A stretch of 64,000 nucleotides of DNA from Roseicitreum antarcticum (GTDB taxonomy: Bacteria > Pseudomonadota > Alphaproteobacteria > Rhodobacterales > Rhodobacteraceae), in the NCBI RefSeq assembly GCF_014681765.1, contig NZ_CP061498.1, forward strand, positions 806,001-870,000, in the 5' to 3' direction. The position numbers were made by a program, and so were the translations under genes. This document shows, piece by piece, positions 45,112 to 53,959 of the stretch. Position 1 is the stretch's first letter; each line of letters starts with the position of its first letter. The notes beneath the pieces were generated by a model. The model made no database searches and was not told the DNA's origin. It saw only the letters and a list, made by a program, of their open reading frames with translations.

Positions 45112-45542
45112 GCGGACGGGACCGGGGCCGGGCCGACCTGACGTTTTCGGAGGGGTGCGTTGGGGACAGCGCGCGGCCGCTCTGGTGTGCGGGTTTGCGC
45201 TGCGTCGAGGGTGTTTCAACGTGCCACACTGCGCGGCGATGCGAAGCACGCACCACGCTGCGTCCCACCCTGTCAGACCGGAGGGCTTTGCCTGCGGCTC
45301 AGAGCCTGCGACCGCCTGCCGCCCTGCCCCCGGCGTGAACTGCCCCTGCCCCCGGCGTGAAAGAGCGCCCGGCAGCATGGATTGCAAGCGTCGGCCCCTG
45401 CACCGGGACCCGAATGTTTCTGGGACAACGCACCCGCGCGGCAAGGTGCGCAGGGAAAGTTCTTGCAAATGAATGACATCAATACACGCAGCCTGATCCG
45501 GGGGCCGGCAAGCGAGCTGATCACTACAATGGGGGAAATCAC
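45112..45542. other. Gap between xdhC and the tRNA-Pro gene
   Basis: About 430 bp with no supported gene. CCTGCCCCCGGCGTGAA occurs twice (45323-45339 and 45345-45361). I see no clear terminator. Confidence 0.5.
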
Positions 45543-45619
45543 TGGTCGGAGTGAGAGGATTCGAACCTCCGACCCCCTGCTCCCGAAGCAGGTGCGCTAC
45601 CGGGCTGCGCTACACTCCG
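45543..45619 (-). tRNA. tRNA-Pro (anticodon CGG)
   Basis: The minus strand reads CGGAGTG at the 5' acceptor arm and CACTCCG-A-CCA at the 3' end, with an encoded CCA (45543-45545). The anticodon stem CCTGC/GCAGG encloses TTCGGGA, giving anticodon CGG, which reads the proline codon CCG. The T arm has GGTTCGAATCC. The length is 77 nt and all four arms are seen. Confidence 0.95.
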
Positions 45620-45804
45620 ACCTTACGGGCGAATTACCGCGCGTGGCGGCGGGATGCAAGGGGCAACCACGGCGCGCGCTGCGATTTACACGACGTGGCA
45701 TGCGATATGCCGACCACGGACACGACGGAGCGCGCAGAGGAATGCGCCGCAGGGATCACGCGGCGTTGGCGCAAAACCCCGGCCGGATCACCGCCCCCCC
45801 TCCC

Positions 45805-46215
45805 TCAGACGCCTGCCGCAGTGTCGCGCTTCAACATCACGCCGTTGATCTGCCAGCCGCCCGGTGTTTCGATCATCTCGTAATCGACCAGATGCAACGC
45901 ACCTTGCTGGTCGGTGATCATCACCCGCTGCCAGAGCGCGCCCGCCTCACGGCGCAGGCCCAGATAGCGCACCTCGGCAGGGCGCCAGACCATCGGATAG
46001 CCGCTGCGGACCATCTGGCCGAACCTGTCGGGTGTTCCGAAGATGGCCTTGATCGTGGGCGAGGCATAGGTGAAGGCGGTAGCGACATCATCTTGCCCGA
46101 AGGCATCGAGCTGGCCCTGGATGACGCTTTCCAGTGCGGGGATGCGGGCCAGATCGGCGCGCGCCGCCAAAGTAGACAGGATCATCAGGACGGGAAACAC
46201 AAACCACAGACGCAT
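45805..46215 (-). CDS. DUF4864-type exported protein
   Basis: Predicted 136 aa with a signal peptide (about 1-20). The core VIQGQLDAFGQDDVATAFTY, ASPTIKAIFGTPDRFGQMVR and YPMVWRPAEVRYLGL, ending WQINGVMLKR, fits the DUF4864 pattern, a NTF2-like fold of unknown role. I start at MRLWFVFPVLM; the open frame runs 25 residues further without a signal. It lies upstream of the tRNA gene on the same strand, with 185 bp between. Confidence 0.8.
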   Translation of the reverse strand: MRLWFVFPVLMILSTLAARADLARIPALESVIQGQLDAFGQDDVATAFTYASPTIKAIFGTPDRFGQMVRSGYPMVWRPAEVRYLGLRREAGALWQRVMITDQQGALHLVDYEMIETPGGWQINGVMLKRDTAAGV

Positions 46216-46372
46216 GACTGAATTCCTTTGTTGAACCATCATACAAAGGAAAGTTAGCGCAGCGTGGCGCCGGATCAAACCAAAACGCAACCGTGCCCCA
46301 GCCCCCGGACACCGCGCCGCAATTTCAGGCGCGAGCGACGGGTATTGCGGCGGCCAGCATCTGTGCCCCGGC

Positions 46373-47956
46373 TCAGGCGGTGACCAGATCGCCCGCCAGC
46401 CCGCGCCCGATCAGAGCGATGGTTTCATCGACGCCGTAAAGAGCGATGAAGCCGCCAAAGCGCGGCCCCTGCGACTGACCCAGCAGCACCTCGTACAGCG
46501 CGGTGAACCAGTTGCGCAGCGGCTCGAACCCGTGGTCCTTGCCAACAGCGAAGACCAGCGTTTGCAGCGCCTCGGCGTCCAGCCCGCCGTCCCATGCGCC
46601 CAACCGGTCGGCAAGATCGGCCATCGCGGCGGCCTCTTGCTCTGTTGCGGCGCGGAATTGCAGCGTGGGGGCCACGAAATCGGTGAAGTAGCGCAGCGCG
46701 AAACCCGCCGCCTGATCCAGATCGGGGTGAGTTTCGGGCGCGGCATCGGGCGCGTAGCGCTGGATGAAGCCCCATAGCCCTGCCTTGCCGGTCTGCCCCG
46801 CCACCGAGGCCAGGTTCAACAGCATGGCAAACGGCACCACCAGTTTCGATTCAGGCACGTCGCCGCTGTGGATATGCCAGACCGGGTTTGCGGCCTGAGC
46901 GCTTGCGTCTTGCGTCGGAAAGGCGCGCAACTGCTGATGATATTCGTCCACCGCCTTCGGGATCACGTCGAAATACATCCGCTTGGCGGTCTTTGGCTTT
47001 TGGTACATGAAATAGGACAGCGATTCCGTGCTGGCATAGGTCAGCCATTCGTCGATCGTCAGCCCGTTGCCGCTGGATTTAGAGATCTTCTGCCCCTGAT
47101 CGTCGAGGAACAGTTCATAGGTGAAATGCTCGGGCTTGCGGCCGCCCAGAATCTCGCAGATGCGGTCATAGATCGGGGTGTTGGTGGAATGGTCCTTGCC
47201 ATACATCTCGAAATCCACATCGAGCGCGGCCCAGCGGGCGCCGAAATCAGGCTTCCATTGCAGTTTCACGTTGCCGCCGGTGACCGGCAGCGTCCATTCG
47301 CGCCCGTGCTCATCGTCAAATGTCACCTCGCCGCGTGCGGCATCGACATGCTTCATCGGCACATATTGCACGCGCCCGGTCTCTGGATGGATCGGCAGGA
47401 AGATCGAATAGGTTTGCTGCCGCTCATCGCGCAGGGATTTAAGCATCACCGCCATAAGATCGTCATAGCGTTCGGCGGCGCGCAACAGCACCGTGTCGAA
47501 CCGGCCCGAGCGGTAGAAGTCGGTCGCGCTGACGAATTCATACTCGAACCCGAAGGTATCGAGGAACCGGCGCAGCATCGCATTGTTATGGCCGCCAAAA
47601 CTGTCGAATTTCTCAAACGGGTCAGGCACGCTGGTCAGCGGCTTTTGCAGGTGTTCGCGCAGAGCATCAGGGTTGGGGACATTGCCCGGCACCTTGCGCA
47701 TCCCGTCCAGATCGTCGGAAAAACAGATCAACCGGGTGGGGATGTCGGAAATCACCTCGAACGCGCGGCGGATCATCGTGGTGCGCGCCACCTCGCCGAA
47801 TGTACCGATATGCGGCAGGCCAGAGGGGCCATAGCCGGTTTCAAACAAGACATGGCCCTTTTCGGGGGGGCCCGCCTCGTACCGCTTCAACAGGCGACGG
47901 GCTTCTTCAAAAGGCCAGGCTTTTGAGGTCATTGCAGCATCGCGGAGGGCGGTCAT
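46373..47956 (-). CDS. lysK: Class I lysyl-tRNA synthetase
   Basis: Predicted 527 aa. It charges tRNA-Lys with the class I fold, as in archaea and many alphaproteobacteria, instead of the class II LysS. The HIGH-like motif is in [20 protein letters not shown] and the KMSKS-like motif is [11 protein letters not shown] start at [10 protein letters not shown]; a second ATG 24 bp upstream is possible. No class II lysS appears in this window. Confidence 0.95.
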   Translation of the reverse strand: MTALRDAAMTSKAWPFEEARRLLKRYEAGPPEKGHVLFETGYGPSGLPHIGTFGEVARTTMIRRAFEVISDIPTRLICFSDDLDGMRKVPGNVPNPDALREHLQKPLTSVPDPFEKFDSFGGHNNAMLRRFLDTFGFEYEFVSATDFYRSGRFDTVLLRAAERYDDLMAVMLKSLRDERQQTYSIFLPIHPETGRVQYVPMKHVDAARGEVTFDDEHGREWTLPVTGGNVKLQWKPDFGARWAALDVDFEMYGKDHSTNTPIYDRICEILGGRKPEHFTYELFLDDQGQKISKSSGNGLTIDEWLTYASTESLSYFMYQKPKTAKRMYFDVIPKAVDEYHQQLRAFPTQDASAQAANPVWHIHSGDVPESKLVVPFAMLLNLASVAGQTGKAGLWGFIQRYAPDAAPETHPDLDQAAGFALRYFTDFVAPTLQFRAATEQEAAAMADLADRLGAWDGGLDAEALQTLVFAVGKDHGFEPLRNWFTALYEVLLGQSQGPRFGGFIALYGVDETIALIGRGLAGDLVTA

Positions 47957-48068
47957 GTCGGTCACTTTCTTTTGTAGCATCCCGGTCGGGGGACAGATGG
48001 CTACCTATTGCCCCCGCGACGTGGCGTCAATAATGTGCGCGGCGACACACGTAATTTCAGGAAACATC

Positions 48069-48491
48069 ATGGCCCCCGAACCGCACCCGCTGTCCCCACA
48101 AGATTGCCTTGTGTCGCTGATGATCGCCGTATCGGCCGCGGACGACAATATCCGTACCGCCGAACTGGTGACCATTCAGCAGGTGGTGAACCATCTGCCG
48201 ATCTTTGCAGGCTATGATACGGACCGCATCAAGGTGATCGCCCAGACGGTTTTCGACCTGTTCGAGGAAGATGACGGGCTGGATGCATTGTTCGGCCTGA
48301 TCCGCGACAACCTGCCCGAGCGGCTGTTCGAGACGGCCTATGCGCTGTCGTGCGATGTGGCGGCATCGGATGGCCTGCTGGCGCAGCCTGAGTTGCGGTT
48401 TCTGGAAGAGGTGCGGCACGAGCTGGACATCGACCGCCTGCACGCCGCCGCGATCGAGCGTGGCGCACGCGCACGCTACGTGCGGGGGTGA
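48069..48491 (+). CDS. TerB-like (tellurite-resistance family) protein
   Basis: Predicted 140 aa, all helical by pattern. SLMIAVSAADDNIRTAELVT, FDLFEEDDGLDALFGLIRDN and YALSCDVAASDGLLAQPELR are TerB-fold features with acidic metal-binding positions. TerB-like proteins sense metals or stress; function here is unproven. It is divergent from lysK. AGGAAA precedes the ATG. Confidence 0.8.
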   Translation: MAPEPHPLSPQDCLVSLMIAVSAADDNIRTAELVTIQQVVNHLPIFAGYDTDRIKVIAQTVFDLFEEDDGLDALFGLIRDNLPERLFETAYALSCDVAASDGLLAQPELRFLEEVRHELDIDRLHAAAIERGARARYVRG

Positions 48492-48798
48492 AGCCGGGTT
48501 CGGGAAGCGGGCGCTGCGCCCTTTCCCGGGCGGGCCAATGCGACCGCCGGGCTGTTGAACGACGACCGCGCCGGGGCGGACCCGCAAGACAAGGGTCTGC
48601 TTGCCGCCAGTACCACAATGGTTGCACACCGACGTAGGCCACCTCTGGGGACGGCGCGTTGGCTTACGCGGAGCATTCTGTCAGAGTGCGGCGCGTGGTG
48701 CGCGTTGCGCCAGATTGGAAACCCGCTTCGCGCGAAACGCACCTGCGCGCACAATACCGTCGCGCGCGGTTTGCGAATGCGCGCAACACAACATCGCG
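48492..48798. other. Gap between the terB-like and doxX genes
   Basis: About 305 bp between convergent genes with no supported gene or T-tract terminator that I can see. Confidence 0.5.
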
Positions 48799-49194
48799 CT
48801 AGCGATTTCCCCACCAGACAATGCTGCCCGGCCCCTGCCCCGCCAGCGCGAGCAATCCCCCGGCAACCGCCCAGTTTTTAACAAAGATGCTCATCTGCCA
48901 AGGGTCGGACGGGATCAGGTGAAACACGCTGGTCACCATGCAATAGAAGGCCAGCAACAACGCCCAGCCCCGCACCCAGGGCCCCGTCAGCAGCCCCAGC
49001 CCTGCGACCAGCGTGAAGGCTGTGGCGGGCCAGATCAACCAGACAGCCAGGCCCCGCCCGGCCAACAGCGCCTGCGCCGCGCCGGGATCGGCAACCTTCT
49101 GCACCACACCCGCCAGGAACAGCGCAGCCAGCAAGATGCGGCCCGCCAGCGTCAGCCAGTCGGTCGCGTGGGCATCGCGTAGGACGCGGATCAA
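48799..49194 (-). CDS. DoxX-family membrane protein
   Basis: Predicted 131 aa with four membrane helices (DWLTLAGRILLAALFLAGVV onward, then TAFTLVAGLGLLTG, FYCMVTSVFHLI and NWAVAGGLLALAGQG). It probably starts at a TTG that overlaps the prfC stop (TTGA), with AAGGA nine bases before it; no ATG is in the right place. DoxX proteins are small quinone- or thiol-linked membrane proteins. Translational coupling to prfC is implied. Confidence 0.8.
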   Translation of the reverse strand: MIRVLRDAHATDWLTLAGRILLAALFLAGVVQKVADPGAAQALLAGRGLAVWLIWPATAFTLVAGLGLLTGPWVRGWALLLAFYCMVTSVFHLIPSDPWQMSIFVKNWAVAGGLLALAGQGPGSIVWWGNR

Positions 49195-50795
49195 ACCATC
49201 ATTTCCTTGGTCGCGGTCAGCCGGATCTCGGGGTAATCCCGCACCACACGGTCGATGTCCCATTGCAGACGGGTCAAAAACACCACGTCGCCGTCGCTGT
49301 CATGCGCGATGTGTTGTTTGTTGGCCAGGCTGAACGCCTCTACCGCGTCCTTCGACCCTGACACCCAGCGGGCCGAGGTGAATTGTGAGGATTCGAACCG
49401 CACCGGCAGGCCGTATTCCAGCTCAATCCGGCTGGCCAGCACCTCGAACTGCAACTGGCCGACCACACCGACGATAAAGCCCGCGCCGAAGAACGGCTTG
49501 AACACCTTGGCTGCGCCCTCTTCGGCGAATTGCGTCAGCGCCTTTTCCAGATGCTTGGCCTTCATCGGATCGCCCGCGCGCACGGTCTGCAACAATTCGG
49601 GCGCAAAGCTGGGGATGCCGGTAAACCGCAGTGCCTCGCCCTCGGTCAGCGCGTCACCGATGCGCAACTGGCCATGGTTGGGGATACCGATGATGTCGCC
49701 CGCCCACGCCTCTTCGGCCAGTTCGCGGTCAGCGGCGAGGAACAGCACCGGGTTCGACACCGCCATCTGTTTCTTCGAGCGGACGTGCAGCAATTTCATG
49801 CCGCGTTCAAAATGCCCCGACGCAAGGCGGACAAACGCCACGCGGTCGCGGTGTTTGGGGTCCATATTGGCCTGCACCTTGAAGACGAAGCCGGTCACGG
49901 CGGTTTCTTCCGGCGCAATCTCGCGCTCTGCGCGTTGCGGCTGCGGTTCGGGGCCGTATTTTGCCATGCCGTCCATCAGTTCCTTGACGCCGAAGGAATT
50001 GATGGCCGAGCCGAACCAGATGGGCGTCATATGCCCCTCCAGCACCGATTGCGGATTGAACGCAGGCAGCAGCGCGCGCGCCATCTCAATCTCTTCGCGC
50101 AACTTTGCCAGTTGGTGCGCGGGAATGTGATCGGCCATGCGCGGGTCTTCCAGCCCGTTCAGCACGATGGTTTCGGCCACCTTGTTGCGGTCGGCGCGGT
50201 CCATCAGTTCCAGCCGGTCGTGCAGCAGGTCATAACAGCCCAGGAAATCCACGCCCATCCCGATGGGCCAGGAAGCGGGGGTCACGTCGATGGCCAGATT
50301 TTCCTGAATCTCATCAATGATGTCGAACGTGTCGCGGCTTTCGCGGTCCATCTTGTTGCAAAACGTCAGGATCGGCAGGTCACGCAGGCGGCAGACCTCG
50401 AACAATTTGCGTGTCTGAGATTCTACCCCCTTCGCCCCGTCAATCACCATGATCGCCGCATCCACCGCCGTCAGCGTTCGATAGGTGTCTTCCGAGAAAT
50501 CGCTGTGCCCCGGTGTATCGACCAGATTGAAGCGAAAGCGCCCAAACTCAAACGACATGGCCGACGCCGAAACCGAGATGCCCCGGTCCTTTTCCATCTG
50601 CATGAAATCCGAGCGCGTGCGCCGCGCCTCGCCCTTGGCACGCACCTGCCCGGCCATCTGGATCGCGCCGCCAAACAGCAGGAATTTCTCGGTCAGCGTG
50701 GTCTTGCCGGCATCAGGGTGGCTGATGATGGCAAAGGTCCGCCTCCGGGCAATCTCGGGCGGCAGGTCGGGGCGGTTGAGGACGATGTTTGACAT
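49191..50795 (-). CDS. prfC: Peptide chain release factor 3
   Basis: Predicted 534 aa. RF3 is a translational GTPase that recycles RF1 and RF2. G1 is SHPDAGKTTLTEKFLLFGGA, G3 is DTPGHSDFSEDTYRTL and G4 is TFCNKMDRESRD. I start at MSNIVLNRPD; ten extra upstream residues are unlike RF3. It is the upstream partner of the doxX-like gene. Confidence 0.96.
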   Translation of the reverse strand: MSNIVLNRPDLPPEIARRRTFAIISHPDAGKTTLTEKFLLFGGAIQMAGQVRAKGEARRTRSDFMQMEKDRGISVSASAMSFEFGRFRFNLVDTPGHSDFSEDTYRTLTAVDAAIMVIDGAKGVESQTRKLFEVCRLRDLPILTFCNKMDRESRDTFDIIDEIQENLAIDVTPASWPIGMGVDFLGCYDLLHDRLELMDRADRNKVAETIVLNGLEDPRMADHIPAHQLAKLREEIEMARALLPAFNPQSVLEGHMTPIWFGSAINSFGVKELMDGMAKYGPEPQPQRAEREIAPEETAVTGFVFKVQANMDPKHRDRVAFVRLASGHFERGMKLLHVRSKKQMAVSNPVLFLAADRELAEEAWAGDIIGIPNHGQLRIGDALTEGEALRFTGIPSFAPELLQTVRAGDPMKAKHLEKALTQFAEEGAAKVFKPFFGAGFIVGVVGQLQFEVLASRIELEYGLPVRFESSQFTSARWVSGSKDAVEAFSLANKQHIAHDSDGDVVFLTRLQWDIDRVVRDYPEIRLTATKEMMV

Positions 50796-50879
50796 GATCG
50801 CGCTATAGGCCAGCGCGCGCGCCATCGCAAGATGTCAGCGCATGTGCCTGCGACCAGAACAGGCACGCAGCACGCCCGT

Positions 50880-51752
50880 TCAGATCATCGCGTTCGCAGG
50901 TTCTGGCACCAATGCGCAGACCCGGTTTCGCCCGGTCTGCTTGGCGCGATAAAGCTGCGTATCGGCGGCCATCAAAAGCGCATCAGCCGAGTGGCTGTCG
51001 GCGCTGCACCCAACCACACCAAAACTGGCCGTGAAACCAATGTGGTGGTAGCGCTGCGATACCGCCTGTTCGATGGCCTGACGCACGCGCTCGGCCACTT
51101 CAATTGCCGGAGACAATGGTCCCGACAGAAGGATCGCGAATTCCTCCCCGCCCATGCGGCCGAAACTGTCATAGGCGCGCAACTGCTCTTGCACCACCTC
51201 GCCGGTGCGCTGCAATATGGCGTCGCCCGCCGCGTGGCCGAAGGTGTCGTTTACAGATTTGAAGTGATCGAGGTCGAACATGATCAGCGTCGCATCCTGG
51301 CCCGAACGTTGGTGCGCCGCCACGGCCTTTTGCAGGTCCAGCGTGAAGGCGCGCCGCGTCATGGCGCCGGTCAGCGGATCGCGGCTGGCCTGACGCCACA
51401 ATTCGTACTGATCGACGACGAGCGAGGCAAAACCGTCCAGCAGCGTGCGTTCCGCCGAAGTGAACACCCGGCTGGCGCGGTCCAGCACGCGAATGGCCCC
51501 AAGCACCTTTTCTTCATGCATCAAAGGCGTCGCCATATAGCCCTGCGCCACGCCCGAGGTACGTACGAAATCGGTGATGTCGAAAGTGATGGAAACCGAT
51601 GAGGCGTTGAAGACCGCCTTTATCATCCCGCGAATGTTGTCGAATTGCGCAGGGGCCGGTACCGAACGCGGCGCCGGTTCCGGCGCCCCGATCAACTGCG
51701 ACTGCGCGCCTGAAATCTCGTTCAGGCCGCTGGCTGGCCACGCATGCTTCAT
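50880..51752 (-). CDS. GAF-GGDEF diguanylate cyclase
   Basis: Predicted 290 aa. An N-terminal GAF-like domain (about 35-120) is followed by a GGDEF domain with RDPLTGAMTRRAFTLDL and the active-site loop GGEEF (201-205). An RxxD motif (RAYD, 192-195) five residues before it is a product-inhibition I-site. It is therefore likely an active, feedback-inhibited cyclic di-GMP synthase responding to a small ligand. No signal or membrane segment is seen. It is divergent from the helicase gene. Confidence 0.93.
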   Translation of the reverse strand: MKHAWPASGLNEISGAQSQLIGAPEPAPRSVPAPAQFDNIRGMIKAVFNASSVSITFDITDFVRTSGVAQGYMATPLMHEEKVLGAIRVLDRASRVFTSAERTLLDGFASLVVDQYELWRQASRDPLTGAMTRRAFTLDLQKAVAAHQRSGQDATLIMFDLDHFKSVNDTFGHAAGDAILQRTGEVVQEQLRAYDSFGRMGGEEFAILLSGPLSPAIEVAERVRQAIEQAVSQRYHHIGFTASFGVVGCSADSHSADALLMAADTQLYRAKQTGRNRVCALVPEPANAMI

Positions 51753-52113
51753 TCAGGCTTCACCACAATTAAGGTTTATGCGAAATTAACGGTGGAATAC
51801 GGCAAAATTTGGCCGAGAATTTATCTGGTATTAGAATAAACTTTGTGAGGCATTTAATCAATACGGCAATGCGGCACTGCTGCCATATTGGCAGTTAATT
51901 CACGCCTTGGGCGATTTGACCGGCGTCAAATCGCGCGCTGGCTGCGCCTTTCGGCCGCGATCCGGCGCCAGATTGACGCGATGCGCGTTTTAGGATACGC
52001 ACGGGCCAGCGGTGCATCGCAAAAACTTGATGCACGCACACCAGATGCCGGGACGCGACAGGCATGCGTCCCCTGACCCCCTTACGGCCCGATGCCGTAA
52101 AATATGGACGCTT
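51753..52113. other. Divergent gap holding AT-rich promoter DNA and a structured leader
   Basis: About 360 bp between the GGDEF gene and the RhlE-like helicase. The left part (51776-51870) is AT-rich, as expected for promoters. The right part (51880-52100) contains five hairpins that precede the helicase start. No gene is supported. Confidence 0.7.
51880..52100 (+). promoter_or_regulatory. Structured mRNA leader of the RhlE-like helicase (five hairpins)
   Basis: Perfect inverted repeats: CTGCCA-TAT-TGGCAG (51880-51894); GCGATTTGAC-CGGC-GTCAAATCGC (51911-51934); GTGCATC-N10-GATGCAC (52012-52035); GGGACGC-N9-GCGTCCC (52050-52072); TTACGGC-CCGAT-GCCGTAA (52082-52100). The last ends 13 bp before the ATG. 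None has a following T tract. Being in the transcript is inferred, not shown. Confidence 0.65.
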
Positions 52114-53781
52114 ATGATAAAATTCTCTGACTTGAAGCTGGACCCAAAGGTCCTGAAGGCCGTTATCGAGGCCGGATATGAAACCCCTACCCCGATCCAG
52201 GAACAGGCGATTCCCTTCGCGCTGGAAGGTCGGGATGTGCTGGGTATTGCGCAAACCGGGACCGGGAAAACCGCCAGCTTCACGCTGCCGCTGATTACCC
52301 GCCTGCGCCGCGGCCGTGCGCGGGCGCGCATGCCGCGCAGCCTGGTGCTGGCCCCCACGCGCGAACTGGCGGCACAGGTCGCCGAAAACTTCGACACTTA
52401 TGCGAAATACACCAAGTTGACGAAGGCGCTGTTGATCGGTGGCGTGGCCTTTGGCGAACAGGACAAGCTGATCGAGCGGGGCGTCGATGTGCTGATCGCG
52501 ACACCGGGCCGGTTGCTCGACCATTTTGAGCGCGGCAAACTGCTGCTGACCGGCGTCGAGGTCATGGTGGTGGATGAAGCCGACCGCATGCTGGACATGG
52601 GCTTCATCCCCGATATTGAGCGCATCTTCAGCCTGACGCCGTTCACCCGCCAGACCTTCTTCTATTCCGCCACCATGGCGCCCGAGATCGAGCGGATCAC
52701 CAACACCTTCTTGTCGAACCCCGCACGGATCGAAGTGGCGCGTCAGGCCACGACCTCGGCCACCATCGAACAGGCGCTGATCGAATTCACCCCGTCGCGC
52801 AAGGACCGTGCGGCGTCGGAGAAACGCGACCTGTTGCGCGCGTTGATCGCGCAGGAGGGCGAGGCCTGCACCAACGCCATCATCTTCTGCAACCGCAAGG
52901 TGGATGTGGATGTCGTGGCGAAATCGCTGAAGAAACACGGGCTGGATGCCGCACCGATCCATGGCGATCTGGACCAGTCGATGCGTACCCGCACGCTGGA
53001 TGGCTTCCGCGAGGGTAAGCTGCGCTACCTCGTGGCGTCTGACGTCGCCGCGCGCGGGCTGGATGTGCCCTCGGTCAGCCATGTGTTCAACTTCGACGTG
53101 CCCAGCCATGCCGAGGATTACGTGCACCGGATCGGCCGCACGGGCCGCGCCGGGCGCTTGGGCAAGGCGTTCACCCTGTCCACACCGTCGGATGCCAAGT
53201 ATCTGGACGCGATCGAGCATATGCTGCAAAGCACCCTGCCCCGTGGCGTCTCGCCGCTGAGCAAACGCGCCGTGGCCGAAGAGGCGCCCGCCGCCGATGC
53301 ACCGCAGGTTGCCCCTGCGGCAGCGCAGGCCGCTGCACCCGAGGGGTCCGCCAGCGGCACAGCTGACAGCCCGGCCCCGCGCAGCCGCCGCACCCGCACA
53401 CGGGGCAGCAAGCCACGCGAGGCAGATGCCACCCCCGACACGGCAGAGGCCGCGACGCACAGCGCCACCGTGGTACCCGCCGCAAAGCGCGGTCGCGTGG
53501 CGCTGGCCGAAGCGCCCGCACCGGCCGACACCACGCCGCCCGACACCACGCCGCCTGATGCAACGCCAGTAGCCGACGTCCCCCCCGCCGCGCCGGAAAA
53601 CGCCCGCGCCGCCGGGCCGCAGGCGGCACTGGTCACCGATCTGCAAGGCCGCCGCCGCGGCGGTCGCCGCGACAATGATGACCGTGGACCGCGCAATTCG
53701 GGGTCCAATTCGGGCGGTCAGGTCGTGGGCATGGGCGACCATGTGCCCGAATTCCTGCTGCGCGAATTCCGCCAGTCTTAA
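52114..53781 (+). CDS. rhlE: DEAD-box RNA helicase, RhlE-like
   Basis: Predicted 555 aa. Motifs: FSDLKLDPKVLKAVIEAGYE with PIQEQAIP (Q motif), AQTGTGKT (about 45-52), PTRELAAQV, VDEADRML, SATMAPE and HRIGRTGRAG. The C-terminal third (about 370-555) is an Ala/Pro/Arg-rich disordered tail with PPDTT repeats and a basic RRRGGRRDNDD stretch. RhlE-type helicases unwind RNA duplexes in ribosome assembly and mRNA decay. I start at MIKFSDLKL; an upstream in-frame ATG is inside a leader hairpin. Confidence 0.94.
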   Translation: MIKFSDLKLDPKVLKAVIEAGYETPTPIQEQAIPFALEGRDVLGIAQTGTGKTASFTLPLITRLRRGRARARMPRSLVLAPTRELAAQVAENFDTYAKYTKLTKALLIGGVAFGEQDKLIERGVDVLIATPGRLLDHFERGKLLLTGVEVMVVDEADRMLDMGFIPDIERIFSLTPFTRQTFFYSATMAPEIERITNTFLSNPARIEVARQATTSATIEQALIEFTPSRKDRAASEKRDLLRALIAQEGEACTNAIIFCNRKVDVDVVAKSLKKHGLDAAPIHGDLDQSMRTRTLDGFREGKLRYLVASDVAARGLDVPSVSHVFNFDVPSHAEDYVHRIGRTGRAGRLGKAFTLSTPSDAKYLDAIEHMLQSTLPRGVSPLSKRAVAEEAPAADAPQVAPAAAQAAAPEGSASGTADSPAPRSRRTRTRGSKPREADATPDTAEAATHSATVVPAAKRGRVALAEAPAPADTTPPDTTPPDATPVADVPPAAPENARAAGPQAALVTDLQGRRRGGRRDNDDRGPRNSGSNSGGQVVGMGDHVPEFLLREFRQS

Positions 53782-53846
53782 GGCGCCGGTGCTGAGTGCT
53801 CCAGGGGGCTGACAATCTGGCCCCTTGATGCAGACCAACCTGATTG

Positions 53847-53881
53847 AAAAAGGGCGCTGACAGCAGGTCAGCGCCCTTTTT
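53847..53881. terminator. Bidirectional rho-independent terminator
   Basis: A perfect 15-bp stem AAAAAGGGCGCTGAC / GTCAGCGCCCTTTTT with loop AGCAG. A/T runs flank both sides, so it can end both the rightward helicase and the leftward trgB transcripts. Confidence 0.93.
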
Positions 53882-53959
53882 GTTCAAGAAGCCTGTGGTA
53901 GCAGCCCGGGGCGTACTGACCAGCCCGACCCAGTTGCATCGTCATCACGTCTATCGTTG

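Noticed and set aside
45543-45619. tRNA-Pro as an integration site
   Set aside because: No integrase, no repeat of the tRNA 3' end and no foreign-looking genes beside it.
51911-51934. Terminator at the second leader hairpin
   Set aside because: The 10-bp stem is perfect but is followed by GCGCTGG, not a T tract.
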